Shown: positions 17,664 to 26,813 of the stretch, one piece after another
Layout of the letters: each line of letters starts with the position of its first letter
Position numbering within the stretch: the first letter of the stretch is position 1
DNA from: Chlorogloeopsis sp038404745
Lineage (GTDB): Bacteria; Cyanobacteriota; Cyanobacteriia; Cyanobacteriales; Nostocaceae
Assembly (NCBI RefSeq): GCF_038404745.2
Contig: NZ_JAYKTT020000045.1
Coordinates: 1-64,000, forward strand
Reading direction: 5' to 3'
DNA length: 64,000 nucleotides
Made by a program: the position numbers and the translations under genes
The notes under the pieces: generated by a model
What the model was told of the DNA's origin: nothing
Seen by the model: only the letters and a program-made list of their open reading frames with translations
Databases searched by the model: none

Positions 17664-18809
17664 CTATTGTTTTTTTAGCTCACCAATAGTATTGTCTGCC
17701 AGTGGACAATTCACCAAAAGCATTAATTTGTTACGAATTGGTTCTACAATTTTTTCTAGAAAACTCTTTGATTGATTCGGTTGATTTAGAACTATTGTAC
17801 TTGTCTGAAGAAATATATAAAATAAAACGACCACTACCAGACTAGTGGTAGCGCCAAGGCTTACCCCAAGTAATAAGACAGATTTTTTATACGGCAGCAA
17901 AGAACTAAAATCGACATTTCTACCTACTGGTACAGGTTGTAAAGTCGATGGTAGTTCCCGAACTGCAAGAAGTGCTTGCAAAGCTTCTGTTGCTGAATGG
18001 TAACGTTGGCTCAAGCGCTGGCGAACCATTGTATCTAAAACATTGGCAAGAGCGTTACTTACCTGTGCTTTGTCACGCCAAATTACTTCTCCTGTGTTCG
18101 GATCTTTTGGCAGTTGATCGGCTCTTAAACCTGTCAGAGCTTGAATACCAATCATTCCGACTGCGTAAACATCGCTGCTAAGTTGTGGCTTTCCTTTAGA
18201 TTGTTCATTGGGCATATAGCCAGGAGTACCAATTGCAACATTGATATTGGCTTGTCCCTGCTCGTTAATACCCAGAGTACTCATTTTTTTGATACTACCA
18301 AAATCAATCAGCACAATCTTATTATCCCAGTGCCGTCGCATTAAATTTTGGGGTTTAATATCCCGATGAATGATATTGTGTTCGTGGACAAAGACTACTA
18401 CTTCTAAGATGTCCCTTAACAAATCAAAGACTGCTTCTTCGCTCAAACATTGAGATGGTAGGATTTCTTTAGTCAAATCATGACCATCAATAAATTCTTG
18501 GACTAAGTAGAAATCTCCATTTTCATCAAAATGGGCAAACAATCTGGGAATTTGGTCGTGATTATTGCCTAACTGGTATAAAACTTCTGCTTCCCTAGCA
18601 AATAAGCTTTTGGCAATAGGTTCAAAATCAGCGTTGAGGCTTTTCGGTTTGAAATGTTTAACTACACAATGGGGTAACCCTGGCAAGTCCAAATCGACAG
18701 CCAAATAGGTATCGCCAGAACCTCCTCTCCCCAGGAGTTTGACGATTTTGTAACGATTGCGAAGCGTTTTCCCAATTTGCGGGAGAGGGTACTGGTTCAT
18801 AGATTGCAT
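17664..18809 (-). CDS. Ser/Thr protein kinase, membrane-anchored
   Basis: A 381-residue Hanks-type kinase. The glycine loop LGRGGSGDTY is at about 26-35, the VAIK-type lysine at 51 (VVKHFKP), HRDIKPQN at 148-155, DFG at 169-171 and GTPGYMPNEQ in the activation segment. A single membrane helix (VLLLGVSLGATTSLVVVVLF, about 311-335) and a short outer tail follow. All catalytic residues are present, so it should be active. It phosphorylates unknown targets and lies upstream of the PstS-like protein gene on the same strand, about 190 bp apart. Confidence 0.92.
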   Translation of the reverse strand: MQSMNQYPLPQIGKTLRNRYKIVKLLGRGGSGDTYLAVDLDLPGLPHCVVKHFKPKSLNADFEPIAKSLFAREAEVLYQLGNNHDQIPRLFAHFDENGDFYLVQEFIDGHDLTKEILPSQCLSEEAVFDLLRDILEVVVFVHEHNIIHRDIKPQNLMRRHWDNKIVLIDFGSIKKMSTLGINEQGQANINVAIGTPGYMPNEQSKGKPQLSSDVYAVGMIGIQALTGLRADQLPKDPNTGEVIWRDKAQVSNALANVLDTMVRQRLSQRYHSATEALQALLAVRELPSTLQPVPVGRNVDFSSLLPYKKSVLLLGVSLGATTSLVVVVLFYIFLQTSTIVLNQPNQSKSFLEKIVEPIRNKLMLLVNCPLADNTIGELKKQ

Positions 18810-19122
18810 TCTAAATGCTATTTTACCTACCAGTTCAAGTACTGAATAAATCTACTTGCTACTCACTCTTGAAATTTGTGATGTTAACCACAGCATTTTA
18901 GAGAGTTGGTAGTGAGTGTAGAGTTAATTCTAAAGAGATTTACTTGATTGGCTTAGTCAATATTTTTCTAGACATCCTCATATTATGAAGTTTCTGCAAT
19001 GATTTTAATACCGTACAAATGTACCTTAAGTATGGGACTTAAGTAAAATTAACAGCAATTAAGTAGGGGACTAGGGATTAAGAATCAAGAAATCCTAGTA
19101 CCTTTTCCCCACTCCCCAGTAG

Positions 19123-20082
19123 TTATTCTTTCGTTTCAACAACTAAGTTGGGCAATCCCTCTAATTTTTCTACGGGCGAAACTTCTTCTGTTGATGGCAC
19201 AAAAATTTTTAAACTTGCTGGCAGGCATTTAATCTCCACAGGAGTTTTTCCCAAAATTTCACCATCAACGGCAACTTTTTGGGCTGGATCGGTTGTAATC
19301 TTGAATCTTGTCGCCCGCAGATAACCAATATCATTTCTTTCTACAGCATTTCCTGTAGAAGCTGTTTGAAACAAATGAAAAGCAGCGGCGATCGCTGCCG
19401 CTTTTGTTGCAGGGGCTACGATTGTTAAATCTAGCAATCCATCATCTACAATAATTCCTGCTGGGCCTTGCGCTAACACCGAAGTTGGAGGAGCTGCATT
19501 AGCCACTGTTACTGCTGCTGCTGAGGTTTTAATTATCTTATCTTCTGTTTCAATTTCTACTTCAAAGGGCTGTAATTGTCGCAGTTGTTGCAATCCAGCG
19601 AGGATGTAGGCGATCGCACCAAAACGATTTTTTGCTTCTCGATCTGCCTTTTCTACGGTTTCAGCTTCAAAGCCAATCCCTGCGAGCAAAACCATCGGGC
19701 TGCCGTTACATTCAGCCGCATCCACAGTTCGAGTCGTACCCTGCAAAATAGTTTGGCAAGCACCTGCTATTGTGTCAGGAATTCCTAAAGCTGCGGCAAA
19801 AGCATTTGCTGTTCCCCTAGAAATAATGCCGAAGGGAATATCTGTACCTACTACAGCAGCAGCAGCAGCAGATAGAGTGCCGTCTCCCCCAGAAGCAATA
19901 ATGGCATCTACCCTCCTTTCAACGGCGGCATGTGCCAAATCATCAGCGCAAGTATCTTCTGTTGTCATTTGAATATCTAGATCAAATGCTGGCTCTAACA
20001 TTGACCGAATTTGCACTAAATCTTGCTCTGAGTCACCTTGCCCTGCTACTGGATTAAAGATAAGGCAGGCCGATCGTTTCAT
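19123..20082 (-). CDS. YegS/BmrU-family lipid (diacylglycerol-type) kinase
   Basis: A 319-residue kinase. NPVAGQG at residues 10-16, the catalytic GGDGT (SGGDGTLSAAA), and GIISRGTANAFAAALGIP are the conserved motifs of the DAGK catalytic domain, in which GTANAFA replaces the more usual GTxNDFA. The C-terminal domain carries VDDGLLDLTIV and VDGE. It probably phosphorylates diacylglycerol or another lipid at the membrane face. It stands alone. Confidence 0.9.
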   Translation of the reverse strand: MKRSACLIFNPVAGQGDSEQDLVQIRSMLEPAFDLDIQMTTEDTCADDLAHAAVERRVDAIIASGGDGTLSAAAAAVVGTDIPFGIISRGTANAFAAALGIPDTIAGACQTILQGTTRTVDAAECNGSPMVLLAGIGFEAETVEKADREAKNRFGAIAYILAGLQQLRQLQPFEVEIETEDKIIKTSAAAVTVANAAPPTSVLAQGPAGIIVDDGLLDLTIVAPATKAAAIAAAFHLFQTASTGNAVERNDIGYLRATRFKITTDPAQKVAVDGEILGKTPVEIKCLPASLKIFVPSTEEVSPVEKLEGLPNLVVETKE

Positions 20083-20501
20083 ATGCTAAAAAAGTCTAAT
20101 TAGTAAAGGTTCCTACTTAATTATTAACGTATCTATTGGTCTTAGTACGAATAGTTTCTAGTCATGAGTAAGTGGATGATCATATCCACTATAAAAGACA
20201 CTTTTGCTACTTATACTGCTTTTCTATCTTCTAGCAATTTTACATACGCATATTTTTACCCAAAGTCAATAAGTATTAGTAATTTAAAATTTAAATCCGT
20301 AATTAATAAAGATTTGATAGAGATTGATGACTATAAAAAAAGATAAAACGATACATCTTTTGTTGAGCTTGGCATTTACCAACAAGCTTTAGTTTGTAAA
20401 AAACTATAACAAAAAAATGTTATCTGGCATACAAACGAGGAATCATAACGACAAATAAACAGATACCAATTTTGGTCATCTTGCTATAAAAATAAGGAAA
20501 A
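20083..20501. other. AT-rich intergenic region
   Basis: No supported gene; a 60-codon AT-rich frame at 20164-20346 has no family resemblance or ribosome site. The region should hold promoters for the lipid kinase (left) and the di-heme protein (right). I see no repeats in it. Confidence 0.4.
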
Positions 20502-22811
20502 ATGAAAGATTCTGATGCAAACAGGTATAGCAGTGTGTCTGAGTCAGAACAATTCAAATACAAAACTCAGACAAGTCACAGGAGTGAAAGTACCACTGTT
20601 TTTAGTCGTTTAATTTCGAGTTTTTTGCAGTTCAGTAAAATTCTTGCTTTTTCGGCAGTGGGAATGCTCATCAAAGCGTTCCAAATCACATCTCGGTTGT
20701 CTAAAAGCATTAGGCAGGGTACGGCTATAGTTGCACTAGTAACAGTTGCAATTGTTGCTGGGCATCTTGCTTCGGCTCAAGTAGCCTCACCTTTACAACC
20801 ATTGAGTAAAATCACAGTTCCACAACCAGATAATATCGAGGACTTTATTAGGAATAAAACAGCTGCGATCGCTCTAGGAAAATCTCTGTTCTGGGATATG
20901 CAACTTGGTACAGACGGCATACAAGCTTGTGCTAGCTGCCATTTCCATGCCGGAGTAGACAACAGATCCAAAAACCAAATCGATCCGGGGCGATCGCGTG
21001 TCAATGCCGACAAAACTCCAAACCCAGATACAACTTTCAATACAGGAGGCAGCCCAAACTATCAGTTACAGAAAGGAGATTATCCATTTCACAAGTTAGC
21101 AAATCCAGGCGATCGGGCTTCGACAGTTTTGTCCGACAGTAACGATAGCACCGGCTCTCAGGGAGTATTTAGGACAAGATTTGTTGATGTCATTCCTGGT
21201 AGTGACAGGGACAATATAACTCCACTTCAAGATGACATTTTTAATGTCCAAGGCACAAACGTCCGCCAAGTAACGGCTCGTAATTCACCCAGCACAATTA
21301 ATTCAGTATTCAACTTCCGCAACTTCTGGGATGGAAGAGCACAACACATATTTAATGGTGTGAGTCAGTTTGGGTTAAGAGATCCTAATGCTTACGTTTT
21401 GAAGGCAAGCCAACCTCGACTACTTGAAGATGTAAAAGTTAGTATCAATAATTCTTCTCTAGCTTCCCAAGCCGTTGGCCCACCACTGAGCGCTTTGGAG
21501 ACAGCAGCCGAAGACCTTCCCATTGCACCATTCCGAGTACAGGCATCCGAAAATAATGACCGGATTGTAGTGTCTGATGCCAATACTGGTCAACAAGTTG
21601 CAGTACTGAATCCTGAAGGTGAAACTGTCAGTGGCAGGACAGACTTAATGCCACCAGAAACAGAACCACTTCCAACCAATAATCAGCAGTTTCAACGCAT
21701 TGGTAGAAAGTTGGGTAAGAAGTTACTTGCTCTTAGACCACTTAACAAGCAACAGGTAGCTAGAGATGACAGCGTTCTCAGTCGCTACAGCGGCTTTCCT
21801 AGAACTGGTCTGAATATAAGTTACGAAAATCTGATTAGGGAAGCTTTCCAGCCAGAGTGGTGGAACTCCAATATCATCATCCGCATTAACCCAGAAACTG
21901 GCGAGCGCAGATTCCTGCCAAGACAGAGAAGGCGTGCCTTAAATACCAACGAATACACATTGATGGAGTACAACTTCTCTCTATTCTTTGGCTTGGCAGT
22001 TCAGGAATACGAATCGACTCTAGTTGCCGATCAAACACCATTCGACCAATTTCTTTCGGGAAATAATGGCGCTTTGACATCACAGCAACAGCAAGGATGG
22101 CAGATTTTCCAAACTAAGGGTATTTGTATTGGCTGCCACGGTGGCTCAGAATTGACCGTTGCCTCGGTTAGCAGTGCTAACAGTCAAGGAAGAATTAGAC
22201 GTGCGCCACCATTTGCAGGAGGAAGAGTTGAAGACGCTGGTTTCTTTAATATCGGTGTCAGACCTCCTCTAGATGACCTTGGTGTAGGTAGTAATGACGC
22301 ATTTGGCAATCCACTTTCGGAATCACGCTTGGCCTTGAATGGAACTTTTGAGGAGTTACTCGGTGAAGATCCACCTGTTATCCCTAGCAGTGAACAAGAT
22401 TTGGTTGCAGACGGAGCCTTCAAAACTCCAGGACTCCGCAATATTGAACTTACTGCGCCTTACTTCCATAACGGTGGACAATTGACCCTAGAACAAGTAA
22501 TAGATTTCTACAATCGCGGCGGGGACTTTGGTCGGAATTTGCCACCACTGAACCTAACCGCAGAGGAAAAACAGGCGTTAGTGGCATTTCTCAAAGGTCT
22601 TACCGATGAGCGAGTTCGCTTTCAAAGAGCACCTTTTGACCATCCACAATTATTTGTTCCTAATGGTCATCTTGGCAACCAAAATTTTGTTACTATCGAT
22701 CCAAATGTTACAACCCAAGACGAAACTACACAAGCTAGGGATCAACTCCTAGAAATACCTGCTGTTGGTCGTAATGGCGGTAAATTACCTCCAAACTTCT
22801 TGGGAACTTAA
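20502..22811 (+). CDS. Di-heme cytochrome c peroxidase/MauG-like protein
   Basis: A 769-residue protein behind AAGGAAAA. One hydrophobic export segment lies at about 73-93 (TAIVALVTVAIVAGHLASAQ). The two heme-c sites are CASCH (143-147) and CIGCH (542-546), and the region KSLFWDMQLGTDG before the first is typical of the cytochrome-c-peroxidase/MauG family. AFKTPGLRNIELTAPYFHNG holds the family's C-terminal heme-ligand region. The spacing between hemes is longer than in classical CcpA (about 330 residues in total), placing it with the larger cyanobacterial members. It should be periplasmic or lumenal, reducing peroxide or oxidising an unknown substrate. Confidence 0.88.
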   Translation: MKDSDANRYSSVSESEQFKYKTQTSHRSESTTVFSRLISSFLQFSKILAFSAVGMLIKAFQITSRLSKSIRQGTAIVALVTVAIVAGHLASAQVASPLQPLSKITVPQPDNIEDFIRNKTAAIALGKSLFWDMQLGTDGIQACASCHFHAGVDNRSKNQIDPGRSRVNADKTPNPDTTFNTGGSPNYQLQKGDYPFHKLANPGDRASTVLSDSNDSTGSQGVFRTRFVDVIPGSDRDNITPLQDDIFNVQGTNVRQVTARNSPSTINSVFNFRNFWDGRAQHIFNGVSQFGLRDPNAYVLKASQPRLLEDVKVSINNSSLASQAVGPPLSALETAAEDLPIAPFRVQASENNDRIVVSDANTGQQVAVLNPEGETVSGRTDLMPPETEPLPTNNQQFQRIGRKLGKKLLALRPLNKQQVARDDSVLSRYSGFPRTGLNISYENLIREAFQPEWWNSNIIIRINPETGERRFLPRQRRRALNTNEYTLMEYNFSLFFGLAVQEYESTLVADQTPFDQFLSGNNGALTSQQQQGWQIFQTKGICIGCHGGSELTVASVSSANSQGRIRRAPPFAGGRVEDAGFFNIGVRPPLDDLGVGSNDAFGNPLSESRLALNGTFEELLGEDPPVIPSSEQDLVADGAFKTPGLRNIELTAPYFHNGGQLTLEQVIDFYNRGGDFGRNLPPLNLTAEEKQALVAFLKGLTDERVRFQRAPFDHPQLFVPNGHLGNQNFVTIDPNVTTQDETTQARDQLLEIPAVGRNGGKLPPNFLGT

Positions 22812-22834
22812 TTGTTAATAAGGAGAATCACGGT

Positions 22835-22870
22835 AAGATCCCCGACTTCTGGTGAGAAGTCGGGGATCTT
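22835..22870 (+). terminator. Hairpin after di-heme gene (16-bp stem)
   Basis: AAGATCCCCGACTTCT and AGAAGTCGGGGATCTT form a perfect 16-bp stem with a GGTG loop, followed by AGTTTTTATT. It lies 24 bases after the stop codon and fits a rho-independent terminator. The same CCCGACTTCT/AGAAGTCGGG arms recur at 60591-60623, so it also belongs to a repeat family. Confidence 0.75.
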
Positions 22871-22888
22871 AGTTTTTATTTACCTTCT

Positions 22889-22931
22889 GCCTACCTACGC
22901 TCTTGCGCGCAGCGACTTGGTGCAAGTAGCC
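22889..22931 (+). repeat. Dispersed 43-bp repeat, copy 1 (GCTCTTGCGCGCAGCGAC)
   Basis: GCCTACCTACGCTCTTGCGC and the following 23 bases to AAGTAGCC recur at 28493-28535 (same strand, few differences) and 36339-36381 (opposite strand, nearly identical). The core TTGCGCGCAGCGACTTGGTGCAA has some dyad symmetry. It is always intergenic here. Confidence 0.7.
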
Positions 22932-23037
22932 GTACCTACCCTACCCTGCGGGAACCCCTTTCGGGGAACGGGAACAGCTTCGCTGAACGGAAGCCGCTAG
23001 CTAACGCAACGCCTGACGGCGAACGCGTCTACCGCGT

Positions 23038-24447
23038 CTACTGCCCTCTGCCCTCTGCCTTCTGCCTTATTTTCAGAGTAGCAATATGTGCAGAAGTTAG
23101 TTTGTGAAAGCGCCACAAAAAAATCACTCCTGCGATCGCCACCCCGATCGACTGTCCGATCCACAATCCAACACCGCCAAGAGCAAAGTAGAACCCTAGC
23201 AGATAACCACTGGTTAACCCTACACCCCAAAATGCCAGTAAACTGAGCAGCATTGGTACACGTGTATCTTGAAGTCCGTATAAGGCACCCATAGCTGTTT
23301 TTTGTACACCATCCAACAGTTGAGCCAAGGCTGCAATCCTCAGCATTGATACTGCCAGTTTGAGTACGTTGGCATTTTCTGGATTATGAATATCCAAATA
23401 TATTCCAACCACTTGCTGGGGATAGGTGAGCAGTATAATTCCTGTGAGTGTCATAAAAACTACCGCCATCGAGATACTGATATACCCTGCTCGTCGTGCA
23501 CCCTCAAGATTTCGCTGTCCTACCCACACACCAACTCGCGCAGTCGTAGCGAAAGACATACCTAGAGGCACCATGAAAATTACGACAATAGTTTGAAAAA
23601 CAATTTGGTGTGCTGCCAATACCTCGGTTCCCAATAAGCCCATTAGATAGGTGACAACTATGAACAGCCCAAACTCCAAGGTAATAGTTACTGCGATCGG
23701 TACCCCAATCCACACCAACTTCTGAAGAATTTGTGGTGTGAGGCGATGGAAATTCTGTAAGAATTGGTAATCCTTCAGTTGCTTGTGTTTGAGTGTGTAA
23801 CCAAGTAAAAGCAAGAACATCACCCAGAAACTGAGTCCACTTGCCAAACCTAATCCTGCCAGTTCCATCCGTGGAAATCCAAACTTGCCGAATCCTAAAA
23901 CATAATTACCTATAACGTTGACGAGCGTTCCCACAACGACAATAGTCATCACTGGGCGAGCTTGAGAAAGTGCAGAGACATAGCTTCTGAGCATGGCAAA
24001 CCCCAAAGCTGGAAAAGTTCCCCACAAAATGAAATCTAAATATCTATCTGCTAGCGCCACAGTTTGTTGTGCTTGCCCAAAAAGAATCATTACCGAATCT
24101 AGATGCCCGATCATGAACATCATCGGGATGCCAAAAAGTAGCGAGAGCCATAGTCCTTGACGTGCAATTTGCTCGATTTGCGTTTTTCGACCTGCTCCAT
24201 AAGCCTCAGCAACAAGCGGACTGACTGCCATGACAACGCCGCCTATAGTATTTAGCAAAAACTGAAAGGTAGTTGATGCTAATCCACCTGCCGCTAGGCT
24301 TTCCTGCCCTAAATGCCCCATAATCAGAGTATCTGCAAATCCTACAGCAGCTTGGGCAACTTGAGCACTTGCTAAAGGAACAGCGAGTTTGAGGAATTCT
24401 TGGATTTCGATTCGGATATTCGATTTAGCAAACGTTTTAGTTGCCAT
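23038..24447 (-). CDS. MATE-family multidrug/Na+ efflux transporter
   Basis: A 469-residue NorM-type protein with about 12 membrane helices. Signatures: PLASAQVAQAAVGFADTLIM in helix 1, the LVAEAYGAGRKTQI loop and GVWVGQRNLEGARRAGY in the second half, which mirrors the first. It exports cationic drugs or metabolites in exchange for H+ or Na+. Its last residues (KAEGRGQ) are written by the intergenic GCAGAGGGCAGAGG repeat, so the original C-terminus has been replaced. A divergent AraC-type regulator gene begins 236 bp away and is its likely controller. Confidence 0.92.
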   Translation of the reverse strand: MATKTFAKSNIRIEIQEFLKLAVPLASAQVAQAAVGFADTLIMGHLGQESLAAGGLASTTFQFLLNTIGGVVMAVSPLVAEAYGAGRKTQIEQIARQGLWLSLLFGIPMMFMIGHLDSVMILFGQAQQTVALADRYLDFILWGTFPALGFAMLRSYVSALSQARPVMTIVVVGTLVNVIGNYVLGFGKFGFPRMELAGLGLASGLSFWVMFLLLLGYTLKHKQLKDYQFLQNFHRLTPQILQKLVWIGVPIAVTITLEFGLFIVVTYLMGLLGTEVLAAHQIVFQTIVVIFMVPLGMSFATTARVGVWVGQRNLEGARRAGYISISMAVVFMTLTGIILLTYPQQVVGIYLDIHNPENANVLKLAVSMLRIAALAQLLDGVQKTAMGALYGLQDTRVPMLLSLLAFWGVGLTSGYLLGFYFALGGVGLWIGQSIGVAIAGVIFLWRFHKLTSAHIATLKIRQKAEGRGQ

Positions 24448-24682
24448 TAAAGTGCCTCTTGGCTGTAAATTTGATTCATAACTTAGAATTTAAAAAATTT
24501 AATAATTTCTGACTACGCAAAACTTGCGCAACTCTCAAAATCTTGCGGTGAATTTTGAGTCACCGACACCCGCGCATGGTGCGGCTACACGTATGATGTT
24601 TGCCGACGCGGACTACCAAATTTAGCCTGAGAGATTTAATTTGAAAACTTGAAAAGACCCATTCACCCCCCCATCCACAAAG

Positions 24683-25570
24683 ATGGTTCATCTGCCACAA
24701 AACGAACTCCATCCTCCAATCTATTCCAGTCAAACCCAAGGTTGGAAAAACATTGTAGTTGAAGAATTTTGCCAACCACCAGGACAGGAGACGTACCAAA
24801 GTCAATCAGAGCACACGCTCTGCATATCTCTGAACAATCGCCCGTCTCGCCTGTTACAAGTAATGGGCGATCGCCGCTATACTGGCCTTATCACTCAAGG
24901 TGATATCGCCATTGCTCCTGCTGGAGAGTTGTTCTTTTGCCAATGGAGCGAACAGGACAAATACCTGCGTATCCGGATTACTTCGCAGTTTCTCCAACAA
25001 GTTGCCCAAGAAGCCTTAGACATTAATCGCGATCGCACAGAATTATTGTCAGAGTTTCGAGTTCGTAATCCCCAAATTGAAGCGATCGCCATGATGCTCC
25101 TGACGGAACTGAAGAATGGAGGGCTAGCAGGACAGCTTTACGTTGAATCGCTAACAAATGTACTAACCGTGCATTTACTTAGAAATTATTCTGCTGTTCA
25201 ACGTTATGTTACTTCGGATTATGGAAAATTAAGCGATCGCCAGCTAATTCAAGTGACTGATTACATCAACGATCATCTGGCTCAAGAGATCAAACTCTCT
25301 GACTTAGGTAAATTGCTGGGCATGAGTCAATTTCACTTCGCTCGGCTTTTCAAGCAATCAATTGGAGTAACACCTCACCAATATGTGCTTCAGCAACGGC
25401 TAGAACGGGCAAAGCACTTACTCAAACGCACAGAACTACCAGTTATGGAAATTGCCATGTTGTGTGGCTTCAGCAGTCATAGCCATCTCGGTAAATGGAT
25501 TCGACAACATACAGGAATGGCTCCTAAAGATTACCGATTAAAAGGGAACAGTGAAATTTCTAGTTCCTGA
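24683..25570 (+). CDS. AraC-family transcriptional regulator
   Basis: A 295-residue regulator. The N-terminal half is a cupin-like sensor region (CISLNNRPSRLLQ, GDIAIAPAGELFFCQWS). The two helix-turn-helix motifs at about 190-285 read IKLSDLGKLLGMSQFHFARL and VMEIAMLCGFSSHSHLGKW. It is divergent from the MATE pump, the common arrangement for a drug-responsive activator, but the inducer is unknown. The start at 24683 has no clear Shine-Dalgarno site; CACAAAG lies just before it. Confidence 0.88.
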   Translation: MVHLPQNELHPPIYSSQTQGWKNIVVEEFCQPPGQETYQSQSEHTLCISLNNRPSRLLQVMGDRRYTGLITQGDIAIAPAGELFFCQWSEQDKYLRIRITSQFLQQVAQEALDINRDRTELLSEFRVRNPQIEAIAMMLLTELKNGGLAGQLYVESLTNVLTVHLLRNYSAVQRYVTSDYGKLSDRQLIQVTDYINDHLAQEIKLSDLGKLLGMSQFHFARLFKQSIGVTPHQYVLQQRLERAKHLLKRTELPVMEIAMLCGFSSHSHLGKWIRQHTGMAPKDYRLKGNSEISSS

Positions 25571-25703
25571 GAATATGTAAAGAAACGTAAAGCCAAAAAG
25601 AATAAACTTGATTGCGATCGCGCCTAGTAGAACACCGAAGCGTCACCCACTGCGGTAGTCTAGATCGAAGTGACTTTATCTCTGCTTTTTGACATACTGC
25701 TTT

Positions 25704-26675
25704 ATGACCTCAGTTGTTTCCAGCCCCCCCCGCACGATTCGCATCGGTTCGCGCAAAAGCCAACTTGCTCTTGTTCAGACTTACTGGGTACAAGAACAAC
25801 TTCAAAAAAGTTTTCCTGATATTACTTTTGAAGTCCATACTATGTCCACCCAAGGCGACAAAATCTTGGATGTGGCGTTAGCCAAGATTGGTGATAAAGG
25901 ATTATTTACCAAAGAGCTTGAATTGGGGATGATTAATAAGGAGATTGACTTTGCCGTTCATTCTCTCAAAGATTTGCCGACTCGCTTGCCAGAGGGGTTA
26001 GTTTTGGCAGCAGTTACCGAAAGGGAAAATCCCGCCGATGCTTTGGTGGTAAATGAAAAATATAAAGATAGGCAAATCGATACTTTGCCAGAAGGTTCGG
26101 TGATTGGTACTTCTTCCCTACGGAGACTAGCCCAGTTACGGCATCGATTCCCCCACTTTACCTTTAAAGATGTACGTGGCAACTTAAACACGCGCATGGC
26201 AAAACTCGATGCAGGTGAATACGACGCTCTTATTTTGGCAGTAGCTGGATTGGAACGTTTGGGAATGGGCGATCGCGTCCATCAAATTCTTCCCAAAGAA
26301 GTTTCTCTGCACGCTGTTGGGCAAGGAGCATTAGGTATCGAATGTCGTGCTGAAGATGCAGAATTGATATCTCTCCTCAAGGCGATTGAACATCCCGAAA
26401 CACGCGATCGCTGTTTGGCAGAGCGGGCTTTCTTACGAGAGCTAGAAGGTGGCTGTCAAGTCCCCATTGGTGTAAATACTGAAATTGAAGGTAGTACTTT
26501 AACCTTAACTGGTATAGTCGCCAGTGTAGATGGTCAAAAACTCGTTCAAGATACTGTCAAAGGGGAAACTACAGATGCCGAAAAGCTAGGCACAGAGCTA
26601 GCAGAGCGTTTACGAGCCGCAGGAGCGCAAGAAATTTTAGACGAAATTTTTACCCAGATCCAGCGTGGTTCTTGA
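25704..26675 (+). CDS. hemC: Porphobilinogen deaminase (hydroxymethylbilane synthase)
   Basis: A 323-residue enzyme that joins four porphobilinogen units into hydroxymethylbilane for heme, chlorophyll and bilins. Motifs: TIRIGSRKSQLALVQT at the N-terminus, AVHSLKDLPT, GTSSLRRLAQL and DVRGNLNTRM, and ELEGGCQVPIGV with Cys251, which holds the dipyrromethane cofactor. The ATG at 25704 is preferred to a TTG five codons earlier. All catalytic arginines and the cofactor cysteine are visible. It has no operon partner. Confidence 0.96.
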   Translation: MTSVVSSPPRTIRIGSRKSQLALVQTYWVQEQLQKSFPDITFEVHTMSTQGDKILDVALAKIGDKGLFTKELELGMINKEIDFAVHSLKDLPTRLPEGLVLAAVTERENPADALVVNEKYKDRQIDTLPEGSVIGTSSLRRLAQLRHRFPHFTFKDVRGNLNTRMAKLDAGEYDALILAVAGLERLGMGDRVHQILPKEVSLHAVGQGALGIECRAEDAELISLLKAIEHPETRDRCLAERAFLRELEGGCQVPIGVNTEIEGSTLTLTGIVASVDGQKLVQDTVKGETTDAEKLGTELAERLRAAGAQEILDEIFTQIQRGS

Positions 26676-26813
26676 GATTGAACACCAGCAAATGTGATTA
26701 TATGAAGAAAGATTTCAATGGCTGAACATTTTTACAGACGCGTTAGTCTGCACTTGATGTTTTGCCAAATGAAATTGAACATATAGGCAGAATCGGGGGA
26801 AACACTAATTACC

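Noticed and set aside
20164..20346. 60-codon AT-rich frame
   Set aside because: Composition is that of the gap, there is no ribosome site, and no family is recognised.
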